From Dialister sp. UBA734 (GTDB taxonomy: Bacteria > Bacillota > Negativicutes > Veillonellales > Dialisteraceae), in the NCBI GenBank assembly GCA_002297935.1, contig DBLC01000055.1:492-13480 (forward strand): 12,989 nucleotides of DNA, in the 5' to 3' direction. The notes under the pieces were generated by a model. That model was not told the origin of the DNA. It ran no database searches and saw only the letters and a program-made list of their open reading frames with translations. The stretch's first letter is position 1; each line of letters begins with the position of its first letter. A program made the translations under genes and the position numbers. This document shows, one piece after another, positions 1 to 7,430 of the stretch.

Positions 1-818
1 CCACCGCCGATGATTTTTCCCAAGCATGTCATATCTGGGTGGATGTGATATTTCGCCTGTGCCCCATGAAGGGTGGTACGGAAGCCGCACATGACTTCAT
101 CAAAAATCAATACGGTGCCGTGTTTTTCCGTTTCTTTGCGGAGTGTTTCCAGGAATCCTGGAATTGGCGGCACGCAGCACATATTTCCTGCCACTGGTTC
201 CACAATGACGGCGGCGATGGTATCGCCCTGTTCATCCATCATTTTGGTGAACGCAGGAATATCGTTGTAAGGAACCACCAAGGTATCCTGGGCGGTGCCT
301 TTGGTGACACCTGCACTGTCCGGGCTACCGAAGGTAGCGGCGCCGGAGCCAGCTTTCACCAGAAGGCTATCGCCGTGTCCATGGTAACAGCCTTCAAATT
401 TCAAAATCTTATCTCGGCCAGTATACCCACGAGCGGCACGAAGGGCACTCATGGTGGCTTCGGTGCCGGAGTTGACCATGCGGAGTTTTTCAATGGACGG
501 ATAGAATTGGTGAATCAGTTCTGCGATTTCAGTTTCCATCGGCGTCGGCGCCCCATAGGAAGTGCTTCGTTCGGCCGCTTTCTGAATGGCAGAAATGACC
601 GCCGGATGGGCATGGCCCAGGACCATAGGGCCCCAGGAACCCACGTAGTCGATGTAGGTATTTCCATCAATATCAGTAATATGGGCCCCTTTGGCCGATG
701 CAATGAAAGGCGGCGGGCAACCCATATGCGGGTAGGAACGAACCGGGCTATTCACCCCGCCAGGCATGTACTGGCCGGCTTCTTCAAAAGCAGCTTTGGA
801 TTTGGTGAGATCGATCAT
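1..818 (-). CDS. hemL: Glutamate-1-semialdehyde 2,1-aminomutase (partial, C-terminus outside window)
   Basis: PLP-dependent cytosolic enzyme that converts glutamate-1-semialdehyde to 5-aminolevulinate, the step after HemA. The first 272 codons are present. Family motifs seen: MPGGVNSPVRSY near residues 18-29, NSGTEATMSALRAARG in the middle, the FDEVMCGFR segment, and LGKIIGG at the cut end. The lysine of LGKIIGG, about residue 268, is the expected Schiff-base lysine for PLP. Full-length family members have about 425-430 residues, so roughly the last third is missing. The ATG overlaps the hemB stop as ATGA, and a GGAGG-type ribosome binding site lies inside the hemB end, which indicates translational coupling. 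It is the last operon gene visible here. Identity is secure. Confidence 0.97.
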   Translation of the reverse strand, partial: MIDLTKSKAAFEEAGQYMPGGVNSPVRSYPHMGCPPPFIASAKGAHITDIDGNTYIDYVGSWGPMVLGHAHPAVISAIQKAAERSTSYGAPTPMETEIAELIHQFYPSIEKLRMVNSGTEATMSALRAARGYTGRDKILKFEGCYHGHGDSLLVKAGSGAATFGSPDSAGVTKGTAQDTLVVPYNDIPAFTKMMDEQGDTIAAVIVEPVAGNMCCVPPIPGFLETLRKETEKHGTVLIFDEVMCGFRTTLHGAQAKYHIHPDMTCLGKIIGG

Positions 819-1801
819 TTCCCTGCTTCCTCCTTCAGCCATTTTGCTACGTCTGGTGCATGGTAGGAAATAATGATATCCGTGCCGGCACGTTTCATAG
901 ACAGGAGAGATTCCATGACAATCCGTTTTTCATCGATCCAGCCTTTGGCAGCGGCAGCTTTGACCATAGCGTATTCACCAGATACGTTGTATACAGCAAC
1001 TGGGCGATCGATGCGGTCACGAACCTGACGGACAATATCCAAGTAAGCCAGGGCCGGTTTCACCATGATGATGTCGGCCCCTTCTTCCATATCCAGGTCT
1101 ACTTCTTTCATGGCTTCGCGGCTGTTGGCCGGGTCCATCTGGTATCCTCTTCTGTCACCAAACTGCGGTGCCGAATCAGCGGCGTCACGGAACGGACCAT
1201 AGTAGCCAGAAGCATATTTCACGGCATAGGACATGATGGATACGTTGGTCAAATCATTGGCATCCAAGGTTTCGCGGATTTTTGCAATACGGCCGTCCAT
1301 CATATCCGACGGAGCAATGATGTCAGCACCGCATTCTGCCTGGGACAGAGCCACTTTTGCCAGCAGTTCCAGGGTCGGGTCATTGTCTACTTCATGACCT
1401 TTCAGTTTGCCGCAGTGGCCGCTGGTGGTGTACTGACAGAGGCACACATCGCCGACGATAACCAAATCCGGTACAGCTTCTTTAATGGCACGGATGGCAC
1501 GCTGTACAGGGCTATTCATATCCCATGCAGAGGAGCCGATGTCGTCTTTGTATTCCGGCAAGCCAAAAATTTCAACAGCAGGAATCCCCAGTTTGTAAAT
1601 TTCTTCTGCCATCTTGACTGCATTGTCTACAGACAGATGGTACTGCCCAGGCATGCTTGGAATTTCTTCTTTGATATTGGTTCCCGGTACAACAAAAATC
1701 GGATAGACAAAATCGTTCAATTCCAGAGAGTTTTCTCTCACCATGCTGCGAATGGCAGCGGTTCTTCTCAAACGACGAGGACGAAGGGTATTCAGTTTCA
1801 T
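815..1801 (-). CDS. hemB: Delta-aminolevulinic acid dehydratase (porphobilinogen synthase)
   Basis: Condenses two 5-aminolevulinate molecules to porphobilinogen in the cytosol. The length, 328 residues, is normal for the family. A zinc-type metal site is visible in DVCLCQYTTSGHCG, with Cys120, Cys122 and Cys130, so a Zn-dependent enzyme is expected rather than the Asp-rich Mg type. The two active-site lysines are Lys195 (YAVKYASGYYGPFRDA) and Lys248 (IIMVKPALAY). YNVSGEYAMVKAA near 271-283 is also conserved. The ATG at 1801 is preceded by AAGGAGT. The stop overlaps the hemL start by 4 bp. It lies between cobA-hemD and hemL in the tetrapyrrole operon. Confidence 0.98.
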   Translation of the reverse strand: MKLNTLRPRRLRRTAAIRSMVRENSLELNDFVYPIFVVPGTNIKEEIPSMPGQYHLSVDNAVKMAEEIYKLGIPAVEIFGLPEYKDDIGSSAWDMNSPVQRAIRAIKEAVPDLVIVGDVCLCQYTTSGHCGKLKGHEVDNDPTLELLAKVALSQAECGADIIAPSDMMDGRIAKIRETLDANDLTNVSIMSYAVKYASGYYGPFRDAADSAPQFGDRRGYQMDPANSREAMKEVDLDMEEGADIIMVKPALAYLDIVRQVRDRIDRPVAVYNVSGEYAMVKAAAAKGWIDEKRIVMESLLSMKRAGTDIIISYHAPDVAKWLKEEAGK

Positions 1802-1827
1802 TGTTTGTCAGACTCCTTTTTATATAA

Positions 1828-1855
1828 TGCGTAATGCGAAGTGCGTAGTGCGTAA
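1828..1855. repeat. Heptad tandem array, unit TGCGWAR
   Basis: Four consecutive 7-bp units (TGCGTAA, TGCGAAG, TGCGTAG, TGCGTAA) lie just upstream of the hemB ribosome binding site. It is one of several 7-bp-period arrays at gene boundaries in this window. It is non-coding and its function is unknown. Confidence 0.75.
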
Positions 1856-1861
1856 TGAAGG

Positions 1862-1890
1862 TGCGGCGCGCAAAGTTTAGAAGCGCCGCA
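1862..1890. repeat. GC-rich hairpin TGCGGCGC / GCGCCGCA
   Basis: A perfect 8-bp inverted repeat at 1862-1869 and 1883-1890, with a 13-nt loop, lies in the cobA-hemD/hemB spacer. The same GCGGCGC/GCGCCGC pairing recurs at 10675-10700, and a diverged version starts the 66-bp repeats at 7979 and 12907. No T-run follows on the minus strand that would make a clear intrinsic terminator. It is more likely a dispersed palindromic repeat, though mRNA stabilisation is possible. Confidence 0.65.
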
Positions 1891-1927
1891 AATTATATAT
1901 TAACTGTGTGTTCATATAGCTAACAAC

Positions 1928-1957
1928 CAGTCACTAGTCACCAGTCTACCAGTCACC
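1928..1957. repeat. Heptad tandem array, unit YAGTCAC
   Basis: Four units (CAGTCAC, TAGTCAC, CAGTCTAC with one extra base, CAGTCACC) sit directly after the cobA-hemD stop codon. The same unit forms the mirrored hairpin at 7920-7964. Non-coding. Confidence 0.7.
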
Positions 1958-1959
1958 CT

Positions 1960-3471
1960 TTAAAGGTGTTTCTCAATCGCTTCTACCAATCCATCGATGG
2001 TATACACGTCAGAAATAATAGCTGGGTTCAAATGGTAGCTGCGGCAGGTATCAGCAGTGATCGGTCCGATGCAGGCCAGGGAGACCCTTTCCAGAAGTTC
2101 GATGCGGCCATCGATTTGTTTAATCAAATTATGGACCGTAGAGGAGCTGGTGAAGGTGATAATGTCGACTTCTTTCTTTTCCAAAAGGGAAATCAGTTTA
2201 TCTTTGTTTTCCTTATCGGGGATAGTCTGGTAGGCTTCCACCACTTTGACTTTGGCCCCAATGTCGGTTAAGCCTTCTGGCAGAATGCTTCTGGCTTCTT
2301 TAGCCCGTGGAATCAGAATGGATTCACCCGGTTTCACCTGGTGTTTCATTTCTTCCAGCAAATCTTCGGCTTTATATTTCTTCGGTACGCAGTCTGCATG
2401 GAGACCATAGTGGTTCAGTTCTCTCGCAGTGACCGGTCCAATGGCACCGATGCGGAGATGGCCCAGGGCACGAGCATCTTTTCCTTGTTTATAGAGACGT
2501 TGGAAGAAACAGTTCACCCCATTCTGGCTGGTGAAAATAATCCAATTGTAGTTAGGCAGGGCATTGATGCTTTCATCCATGCCCTGATAATCGTCAGATG
2601 GGCTATCAATCAGAATGGTGGGGATTTCTTCACAAAGGGCCCCTTTCGCATCCAGTACGTGCACCAGTTTGGATGCCTGGCTGCGGGAACGGGTTACTAC
2701 GATCCGTTTCCCGAAGAGCGGGCGATTGTCAAACCAATCCATGGTATCTCGCAGGTTCACCACATCGCCAACCACAAAGACCGCCGGTGGCTGGATGCCC
2801 AATCTGTCCACATCTTCTGCGGCGTGTGCCAAAGTGGTGGTATAGGTTTCCTGGTACGGACGGGTACCCCAACGAACGAATGCCGCCGGAGTGGACGGAT
2901 CCCGACCATATTTCATGAGCTGGGAGGCAATCATGGCGGTATGACCGACACCCATGAGGAAAATCAGCGTGTCTACGCCGCCAGCCAGTTTGTCCCAGTG
3001 AATGGAAGAACGGTCTTTGGTGGGGTCTTCATGACCGGTAATGACCGCAAAGGAAGCAGCCACGCCTCTATGGGTGACTGGGATTCCCGCATAGGCCGGT
3101 GCGGCAATAGCACTGGTAATGCCTGGCACTTCTTCAAAGGGAACGCCGTGCTGACGGAGCACTTCGATTTCTTCTCCGCCACGGCCGAAAACAAAGGGAT
3201 CGCCCCCTTTGAGACGAGCCACGATGTGACCTTCTTCGCCTTTTTTCGCCAGCAGTTCACTGATTTCGTGCTGCTTCATGGTGTGATTGCCTGCTTTTTT
3301 ACCTACGTAGATGTATTCCGCGTCAGGCCGCATAAAACGAAGCAACCGTGGGTCTGCCAAATAGTCCCCCACAATGACATCGGCTTCTTCCAGGCAACGC
3401 TTCCCTTTCAATGTCAAAAGTTCCGGGTCTCCTGGTCCCGCGCCGATTAAATACACTTTTCCCTGTTTCAT
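1960..3471 (-). CDS. cobA/hemD: Fused uroporphyrinogen-III C-methyltransferase / uroporphyrinogen-III synthase
   Basis: Two-domain cytosolic enzyme of 503 residues. Residues 1 to about 245 are a SAM-dependent uroporphyrinogen-III methyltransferase (CobA/SUMT), which makes precorrin-2. Motifs are GAGPGDPELLT at 10-20, RLKGGDPFVFGRGGEE at 86-101, PGITSA at 116-121 and VTHRG at 132-136. Residues from about 254 to the end are uroporphyrinogen-III synthase (HemD), which closes hydroxymethylbilane. It shows KRIVVTRSRSQAS at 255-267, FTSQNGV at 313-319, FTSSSTV at 440-446 and CIGPITADT at 467-475. The fusion puts the making and first use of uroporphyrinogen III in one protein. Such fusions are known in Firmicutes. 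The ATG is preceded by AGAGGAG at good spacing. No methyltransferase or synthase motif is missing. Confidence 0.97.
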   Translation of the reverse strand: MKQGKVYLIGAGPGDPELLTLKGKRCLEEADVIVGDYLADPRLLRFMRPDAEYIYVGKKAGNHTMKQHEISELLAKKGEEGHIVARLKGGDPFVFGRGGEEIEVLRQHGVPFEEVPGITSAIAAPAYAGIPVTHRGVAASFAVITGHEDPTKDRSSIHWDKLAGGVDTLIFLMGVGHTAMIASQLMKYGRDPSTPAAFVRWGTRPYQETYTTTLAHAAEDVDRLGIQPPAVFVVGDVVNLRDTMDWFDNRPLFGKRIVVTRSRSQASKLVHVLDAKGALCEEIPTILIDSPSDDYQGMDESINALPNYNWIIFTSQNGVNCFFQRLYKQGKDARALGHLRIGAIGPVTARELNHYGLHADCVPKKYKAEDLLEEMKHQVKPGESILIPRAKEARSILPEGLTDIGAKVKVVEAYQTIPDKENKDKLISLLEKKEVDIITFTSSSTVHNLIKQIDGRIELLERVSLACIGPITADTCRSYHLNPAIISDVYTIDGLVEAIEKHL

Positions 3472-3490
3472 ATGATTCTCCTCTTAAAAA

Positions 3491-3716
3491 CTGTTGTTAG
3501 TTGATGGTTGATGGTTGAGGTCTAACAATGAATTGAACTTGGTTTAGGGTTTACATCCTGTGTCCTTTATCATCAATGAGCACAGAGACATAACGTCATT
3601 GGTTTAAGGTTTAACCCCCCAACCCCCAAAACCAATTCCCTCTGTCTCTTTGGCAAATTGCCACAAAAGAACTCGGAAAATAAACCAACAACTAACAACC
3701 ATCAACCAGCAACTAT
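3491..3716 (-). repeat. Interspersed hairpin element of ~230 bp, copy 1 (reverse orientation)
   Basis: It fills the gap between the hemC stop and the cobA-hemD ribosome binding site. Read on the minus strand it matches the elements at 4671-4910 and 9039-9260. Shared parts, in order, are a GTTGTTAG-type heptad end, GGTTTATTTTCCGAGTTCTT, a GGCAATTTGC segment, TTAAACCTTAAACCAAT, a TGATGATAAAGGACAC segment, GTAAACCCTAAACCAA, and a closing GTTAG. The GGTTTA/TAAACC segments are inverted with respect to each other, so the element can fold on itself. It contains no plausible gene. I see no terminal duplication, so mobility is unproven. Confidence 0.75.
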
Positions 3717-3718
3717 TA

Positions 3719-4648
3719 TCAAATCTTATTCAATTTCTCCAATACATCTCGTCCGCCGTCGTCCAGGAGTTCCTGGGCGAGAGACTGTCCCATCGATTCT
3801 GCTTCATGGATCGCCCCTTTGCGGCTGCTACGATAAAGCACTTTGCCATCGGGGGAGGCGATGAATGCATGGGCTTCCAATTGATTTCCTTCTGTGGGAA
3901 CCGTAAAGATACCGGCTGGCACTTTACAATCGCCGCCCACTTTCGCCAGGAAAGCTCTTTCTGCCTGGATGCAAGAAGCCACTTCTTTATCATGAAGGAA
4001 AGAAAGAAGTTCCAAAGTCTCTGCATCATCGGTGCGGGCTTCGATAGCCATGACGCCCTGCCCTGCCGCCGGAATGCTTTCTTCTGTAGAAATATAGGAA
4101 GAAATACGGTCCGCCAATCCCAGTCGTTTCAGACCGGCAGCGGCCAAAATGATGGCATCAAAGTTGCCTTCATCCAAATGACGAAGCCGGGTCTGCACAT
4201 TCCCGCGAAGAGACTGAATTTCCAAATCGGGTCTCTTGTGCAGCAGCTGTGCCTGGCGGCGCAAGCTGGAAGTTCCCACTTTCGCGTGCAGTGGAAGCTC
4301 TTCCAATGTTTTATATTTGTGAGACACAAAAGCATCTCTCGGGTCTTCTCTCGAAGTCACCGCTGCAATAGCAAGGCCCTTCGGACATTCTGCGGTCATA
4401 TCTTTCAAGGAATGAACCGCAATATCGGCCTTTCCTTCCAACAAAATGACTTCCAATTCTTTAATGAAAAGTCCCTTCCCGCCAATTTCTACCAAAGGAC
4501 GATCCAAAATCTGATCTCCCTTGGTGGTCACAGGAAGCAGTTCTACGGTCAGCCCTGGATACTGTTCTTCCAGTCGATGCTGTACATACTTCGCCTGCCA
4601 GAGCGCCAAAAGACTTTCTCTGGTGGCAATGGTGATTTTATTTTTCAA
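3719..4648 (-). CDS. hemC: Hydroxymethylbilane synthase (porphobilinogen deaminase)
   Basis: Links four porphobilinogen units to hydroxymethylbilane on a dipyrromethane cofactor. Motifs, numbered from the ATG at 4663, are TIATRESLLALWQA at 11-24, GKGLF at 62-66, VHSLKD at 83-88 with the catalytic Asp88, TSSLRRQAQL at 131-140 and SLRGNVQTRL at 151-160. Cys246 in GGDCKVP is the cofactor-binding cysteine. The usual motif is GGCxxP, so there is one extra residue before the Cys. I chose the TTG at 4648 because GAGGA lies 8 nt upstream and it gives a typical MKNKITIATR start. The ATG at 4663 has no ribosome binding site, and repeat DNA ends immediately before it. Product is 309 residues from TTG or 314 from ATG. 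Function is certain; the start is probable. Confidence 0.93.
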   Translation of the reverse strand: MKNKITIATRESLLALWQAKYVQHRLEEQYPGLTVELLPVTTKGDQILDRPLVEIGGKGLFIKELEVILLEGKADIAVHSLKDMTAECPKGLAIAAVTSREDPRDAFVSHKYKTLEELPLHAKVGTSSLRRQAQLLHKRPDLEIQSLRGNVQTRLRHLDEGNFDAIILAAAGLKRLGLADRISSYISTEESIPAAGQGVMAIEARTDDAETLELLSFLHDKEVASCIQAERAFLAKVGGDCKVPAGIFTVPTEGNQLEAHAFIASPDGKVLYRSSRKGAIHEAESMGQSLAQELLDDGGRDVLEKLNKI

Positions 4649-4656
4649 GGTTATGT

Positions 4657-4661
4657 TCCTC
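4657..4661 (-). promoter_or_regulatory. Ribosome binding site favouring the TTG start of hemC
   Basis: GAGGA on the minus strand lies 8 nt before TTG 4648. It overlaps the upstream in-frame ATG at 4663-4661, which has no Shine-Dalgarno sequence of its own because AACAAC-rich repeat lies before it. Confidence 0.55.
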
Positions 4662-4670
4662 ATTTAAAAT

Positions 4671-4910
4671 GGTTGTCTGTTGTTGGTTGTTAGTTGTTGG
4701 TTTACTCCCCGAGTTCGTTCATGGCAATTTGCACAAAAAGAAACACTTATTGGTTTGAGGTTTGAGGTTTCGCAATTTACCAACCCCTAAACTAATAACA
4801 CTATGTCTAATCGCCAATGATAATAAAGAACCCGGAGGATAAACCTTAAACCAATTCACTCGGTGCTAGTTGTTGAAAATCTAACAACTAACAACAGACA
4901 ACCAACAACT
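4671..4910 (+). repeat. Interspersed hairpin element of ~230 bp, copy 2
   Basis: It occupies the whole hemA-hemC junction. Its layout is heptads of GTTGTTR, then GGTTTACTCCCCGAGTTCGTT, GGCAATTTGC, two GGTTTGA heptads, a central loop, AAGAACCCGGAGGATAAACC (the inverse of the early GGTTTA segment with changes), TTAAACCAAT, and AACAACTAACAAC-type heptads. The final ACAACT reaches into the hemA stop, so the TAG of hemA is part of the repeat. Copy 3 is the closest relative, and copy 1 is in the opposite orientation. Non-coding. Confidence 0.78.
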
Positions 4911-6171
4911 ATTTCACATCCAACTTAAACAACCGGGTCACGGCGGATTTGTCTGCCGCTTCCCATTCGGTACCGGCAAATTCATTGAGATGCATCATCG
5001 GTTCGCGAAGAATTTTCCGGACAATCATATGGGTCATGTGCTGCAGTACCCGTTTGTCTTCGTCGGTGAGTCCTTCGATTTTGGCCATGCCATGGCGAAG
5101 TTCTCGCTGCCGAATTTCTTCTGCCTTATCGGACAAAGAAACCATGACTGGACGGGTAGACAAATAGGTGAAACGGTCTTCAATGGAGCGAATTTCTTCT
5201 TCAATGATGACCTTGGCCCTTTCCGCTTCCCCTTCACGGAAACGAATATTGCTTTCTACGATATCCTGCAAGTCGTCGATATTGTACAGCGTCACATTTC
5301 GGATATTTCCTACTTCTGGCTCAATATCACAAGGCACCGCAATATCGATAGCTACCAACGGCTTGGAATCTCGTTTGGCCATCAAGTTCTGCACATCCCA
5401 GGATTTCACGATATATTGGGTAGCCCCGGTGGCAGTGACGATGATATCCACGTCTTCCGCATGGTTCAAAGCGCCCTTGAAAGGCACCGCACTGCCGCCG
5501 ATTTTCTTTGCCAACTCTTCTGCTTTTTCGATATGACGGTTGGCGATGATCACATGCTTCAGCCCTTTGCCTTGCAGATTCTTCACCAGCAGTTCTGCCG
5601 CTTCCCCGGCACCAAATACCATGGCTGTTCGGTCCTCCAAGCTGCCCAGGATCTTTTCTGCCAACTTCACGGCGGCGTACATCACAGACACCGCGCTGGT
5701 AGAAATCTGCGTTTCTGTCCGCACCCGCTTGCCTGTGGTAATAGCCCGGTGGAACAGGGTATTCAGAATGGTTTTTGTGGCTTTTTCCGAAAGGGCCATG
5801 GTATACGCCGTTTTGATCTGATTCAAAATCTGGCTTTCCCCAATCACCATGGAGTCCAATCCGGATACCACTTCAAACAGATGGCGGATACAGGCTTCTC
5901 CTGTGAAGTAGAAGAAATACTCTTTCTTGGCTTCTCTATTCCCTGATAGAGCCAAGAACATTTTCTTTAATGTTTCTTTCGCGCTTTCATCCCGAAGAAC
6001 CGCATAAATTTCTGTACGGTTACAGGTGGACAGTACCACCATTTCCTGGATATCATCCTGTTCATCTAAGTGATGCAGCCCGCTTCTCGCACTTTCCGGC
6101 GAAATGGCAAACTGCTCACGAATGTCTACTGGGACTGTTTTATGGTTCAGTCCTAAAACGACCAATTGCAT
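4909..6171 (-). CDS. hemA: Glutamyl-tRNA reductase
   Basis: NADPH-dependent reduction of glutamyl-tRNA(Glu) to glutamate-1-semialdehyde, the committed step of the C5 route. The protein has 420 residues, the usual length. The N-terminal catalytic domain carries LSTCNRTEIYAV with nucleophile Cys50, and GLDSMVIGESQILNQIKTAY at 104-123. HRAITTGKRVRTET at 141-154 follows. The NADPH-binding Rossmann domain has VFGAGEAAELL at 185-195. The helical dimerisation domain runs from about 310 to the end. I chose ATG 6171 because AGGAG at 6182-6186 is 10 nt upstream and the product starts MQLVVLGLNHKT as the family does. The in-frame GTG at 6180 is only 1 nt from that site. The start overlaps sirC by 32 bp, so coupling is likely. 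The TAG stop lies in a repeat. Confidence 0.97.
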   Translation of the reverse strand: MQLVVLGLNHKTVPVDIREQFAISPESARSGLHHLDEQDDIQEMVVLSTCNRTEIYAVLRDESAKETLKKMFLALSGNREAKKEYFFYFTGEACIRHLFEVVSGLDSMVIGESQILNQIKTAYTMALSEKATKTILNTLFHRAITTGKRVRTETQISTSAVSVMYAAVKLAEKILGSLEDRTAMVFGAGEAAELLVKNLQGKGLKHVIIANRHIEKAEELAKKIGGSAVPFKGALNHAEDVDIIVTATGATQYIVKSWDVQNLMAKRDSKPLVAIDIAVPCDIEPEVGNIRNVTLYNIDDLQDIVESNIRFREGEAERAKVIIEEEIRSIEDRFTYLSTRPVMVSLSDKAEEIRQRELRHGMAKIEGLTDEDKRVLQHMTHMIVRKILREPMMHLNEFAGTEWEAADKSAVTRLFKLDVK

Positions 6172-6784
6172 GACGTACACACTCCTCTGCTTCGTCTATT
6201 TTTCCTTCCATGACCAGGTGCATTACCGAGTCATCAAACACAGCATGCCAAAAGTTTTCCCTGCTTTGGCTGCTATGTATGTCTTTCTTTACTTCTTGCC
6301 GAATGCGACTCACCCGGTCCAACCAATCGCCAAACCCGGAAGGGATGTCTCTCATGAGCCATTCTTTCACATACTTGGACATAGCCGGTGACCGACCTTG
6401 GGTGGAAACAGTGAATTGCATGCCCCCGGTTTCAAAGGTAGCTGGCAACTGACAATTTCCCAGTGGCGGAAAATCCGATGCATTATATAGGAAATATTCT
6501 TTCTGCGATGCTGCATGGACCTGCTCCGCCACCTCGCGAACCCCGCAAGCCGTCACAACCAATCGATAGCCTTGGGCGTCCCCTACTTGATACGCTTTGG
6601 AAATCCATTGCAAAGCTCCCATTTCCACCAGCTTCTGAATCTCTTCACATATTTCCGGAGCAAGCACCGTCACCAGAGCCTCTTCCTTCAGCAATTTCTT
6701 GATTTTCCGCAGTGCCACATGGCCCCCGCCAATAATCAGACAAGGCGTTCCTTTCATTTGGAGATTCACAGGGTACAAAAGCAT
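6140..6784 (-). CDS. sirC: Precorrin-2 dehydrogenase (SirC/CysG N-terminal/Met8 family)
   Basis: Oxidises precorrin-2 to sirohydrochlorin with NAD+, taking the CobA product onward to siroheme or cobalamin. The 214 residues match the single-domain form without a methyltransferase. The N-terminus has the nucleotide-binding CLIIGGGHVALRK at 15-27. NASD at 101-104 places Asp104 where the family has its catalytic aspartate. FTVSTQGRSPAMSKYVKEWL at 124-143 matches the family's STxGxSPxxxxxxR/K segment. Some relatives also act as ferrochelatase; that cannot be decided here. It is the first gene of the operon. AGGAGG lies only 3 nt before the ATG, closer than usual, and a TTG two codons later would be at 9 nt. 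Confidence 0.93.
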   Translation of the reverse strand: MLLYPVNLQMKGTPCLIIGGGHVALRKIKKLLKEEALVTVLAPEICEEIQKLVEMGALQWISKAYQVGDAQGYRLVVTACGVREVAEQVHAASQKEYFLYNASDFPPLGNCQLPATFETGGMQFTVSTQGRSPAMSKYVKEWLMRDIPSGFGDWLDRVSRIRQEVKKDIHSSQSRENFWHAVFDDSVMHLVMEGKIDEAEECVRHAIGRFRTEP

Positions 6785-6814
6785 TGACCTCCTATAGAAA
6801 ATTGTTGTTAGTTG

Positions 6815-6890
6815 TTAGTTGTTAGTTGTTTGTTGTTGGTTGTTGGTTTATCCAATTCCAAACAACTAACAACAAGCAACAAACAACCAA
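6815..6890. repeat. Heptad (GTTGTTA)n mirrored hairpin upstream of sirC
   Basis: Left arm 6815-6844 and right arm 6861-6890 match as reverse complements at 26 of 30 positions, with a 16-nt loop. The left side continues to 6802 as further GTTGTTA units. If the operon promoter lies upstream, this hairpin would be in the 5' leader, ending about 10 nt before the AGGAGG of sirC. Confidence 0.75.
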
Positions 6891-6892
6891 TT

Positions 6893-7079
6893 TACACTGC
6901 AATTTAAATTTTAGCACTGAAAAAATTATAAAACAACGAGTGAAAATCTTAGAATTTACTACTGGATCAGTTAGATTCTTACAATTAAAACCTACATTTT
7001 CTAATTTGTATTTTATAAGCCAAACTTTCAATCTTAGAAATATCATATTAGATTGACACACTCTGGATTTCCATGGTAT
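6893..7079. other. AT-rich non-coding stretch upstream of the tetrapyrrole operon
   Basis: This stretch is markedly richer in A and T than the genes around it and has no plausible gene. A minus-strand TATAAT at 6925-6930 could be a -10 element for the operon, but the -35 position (about 6948-6953) reads TCTAAG, a poor match. I see no cobalamin riboswitch, T-box or conserved operator. The operon promoter probably lies here, but I cannot place it. Confidence 0.4.
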
Positions 7080-7430
7080 GTAAAGCAAATAATCAATCCA
7101 TTCATGCTCCAATAGGCGCAAAAGATTTCATCGTACCGTCATTTCGACCGATCGAATTTGTACGAAATGGAGAAAACAGTATAAATGGATTTATCCCTGA
7201 GTGGAGAAATCTCTCCGCATCAGCGGTAAGGGCTTGATGACACAGTTCAAAACAACCCGCTAGAACTGCCTCTCTCGCTTTGCTCGAGATATAGTCTTAC
7301 CGTTACGATTTGATACAGAAAGCCCTTCCCGCTAGTGCTGCGAGATTTCTCCACTCTCCGACACATCCCGTTTCATGCCTTCTACATCACCAAGCACAAA
7401 TACGACCGGTCGAAATGACGCTAAAGATGC
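7080..7430. repeat. Fold-back (MITE-like) element, copy A
   Basis: It shares its left part, from GTAAAGCAAAT through GTACCGTCATTTCGACCG to GAGTGGAGAAAT, with the sequence at 10425-10557. Nested inverted repeats are present. The outer arms at 7138-7161 and 7396-7419 agree at 22 of 24 positions. An inner perfect 15-bp pair, GAGTGGAGAAATCTC, lies at 7199-7213 and 7342-7356. A third pair, AGCGGTAAGGGCT/AGCCCTTCCCGCT, lies at 7222-7234 and 7321-7333 with one mismatch. There is no transposase or usable reading frame. GTCATTTCGACC...GAGTGGAGAAATCTC resembles a repeat I recall as common in gut Firmicutes. Confidence 0.75.

Noticed and set aside
39..866. Long plus-strand reading frame of about 275 codons
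   Set aside because: It lies antisense to hemL, whose protein carries clear family motifs. The plus-strand product has no recognisable domain.
860..1834. Plus-strand frame of about 324 codons
   Set aside because: Antisense shadow of hemB with no ribosome binding site and no family resemblance.
2341..3450. Plus-strand frame of about 369 codons
   Set aside because: Antisense shadow of cobA-hemD; codon-position bias of the real gene produces it.
7053..7082. Plus-strand TTGACA with TATGTA 18 bp downstream
   Set aside because: The -10 match is weak, it overlaps the edge of the fold-back element, and nothing on the plus strand nearby looks like a gene.
6822..7121. Minus-strand frame of 99 codons upstream of sirC
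   Set aside because: It crosses the heptad hairpin, the AT-rich spacer and the start of the fold-back element, and has a low-complexity tail. No ribosome binding site supports it.
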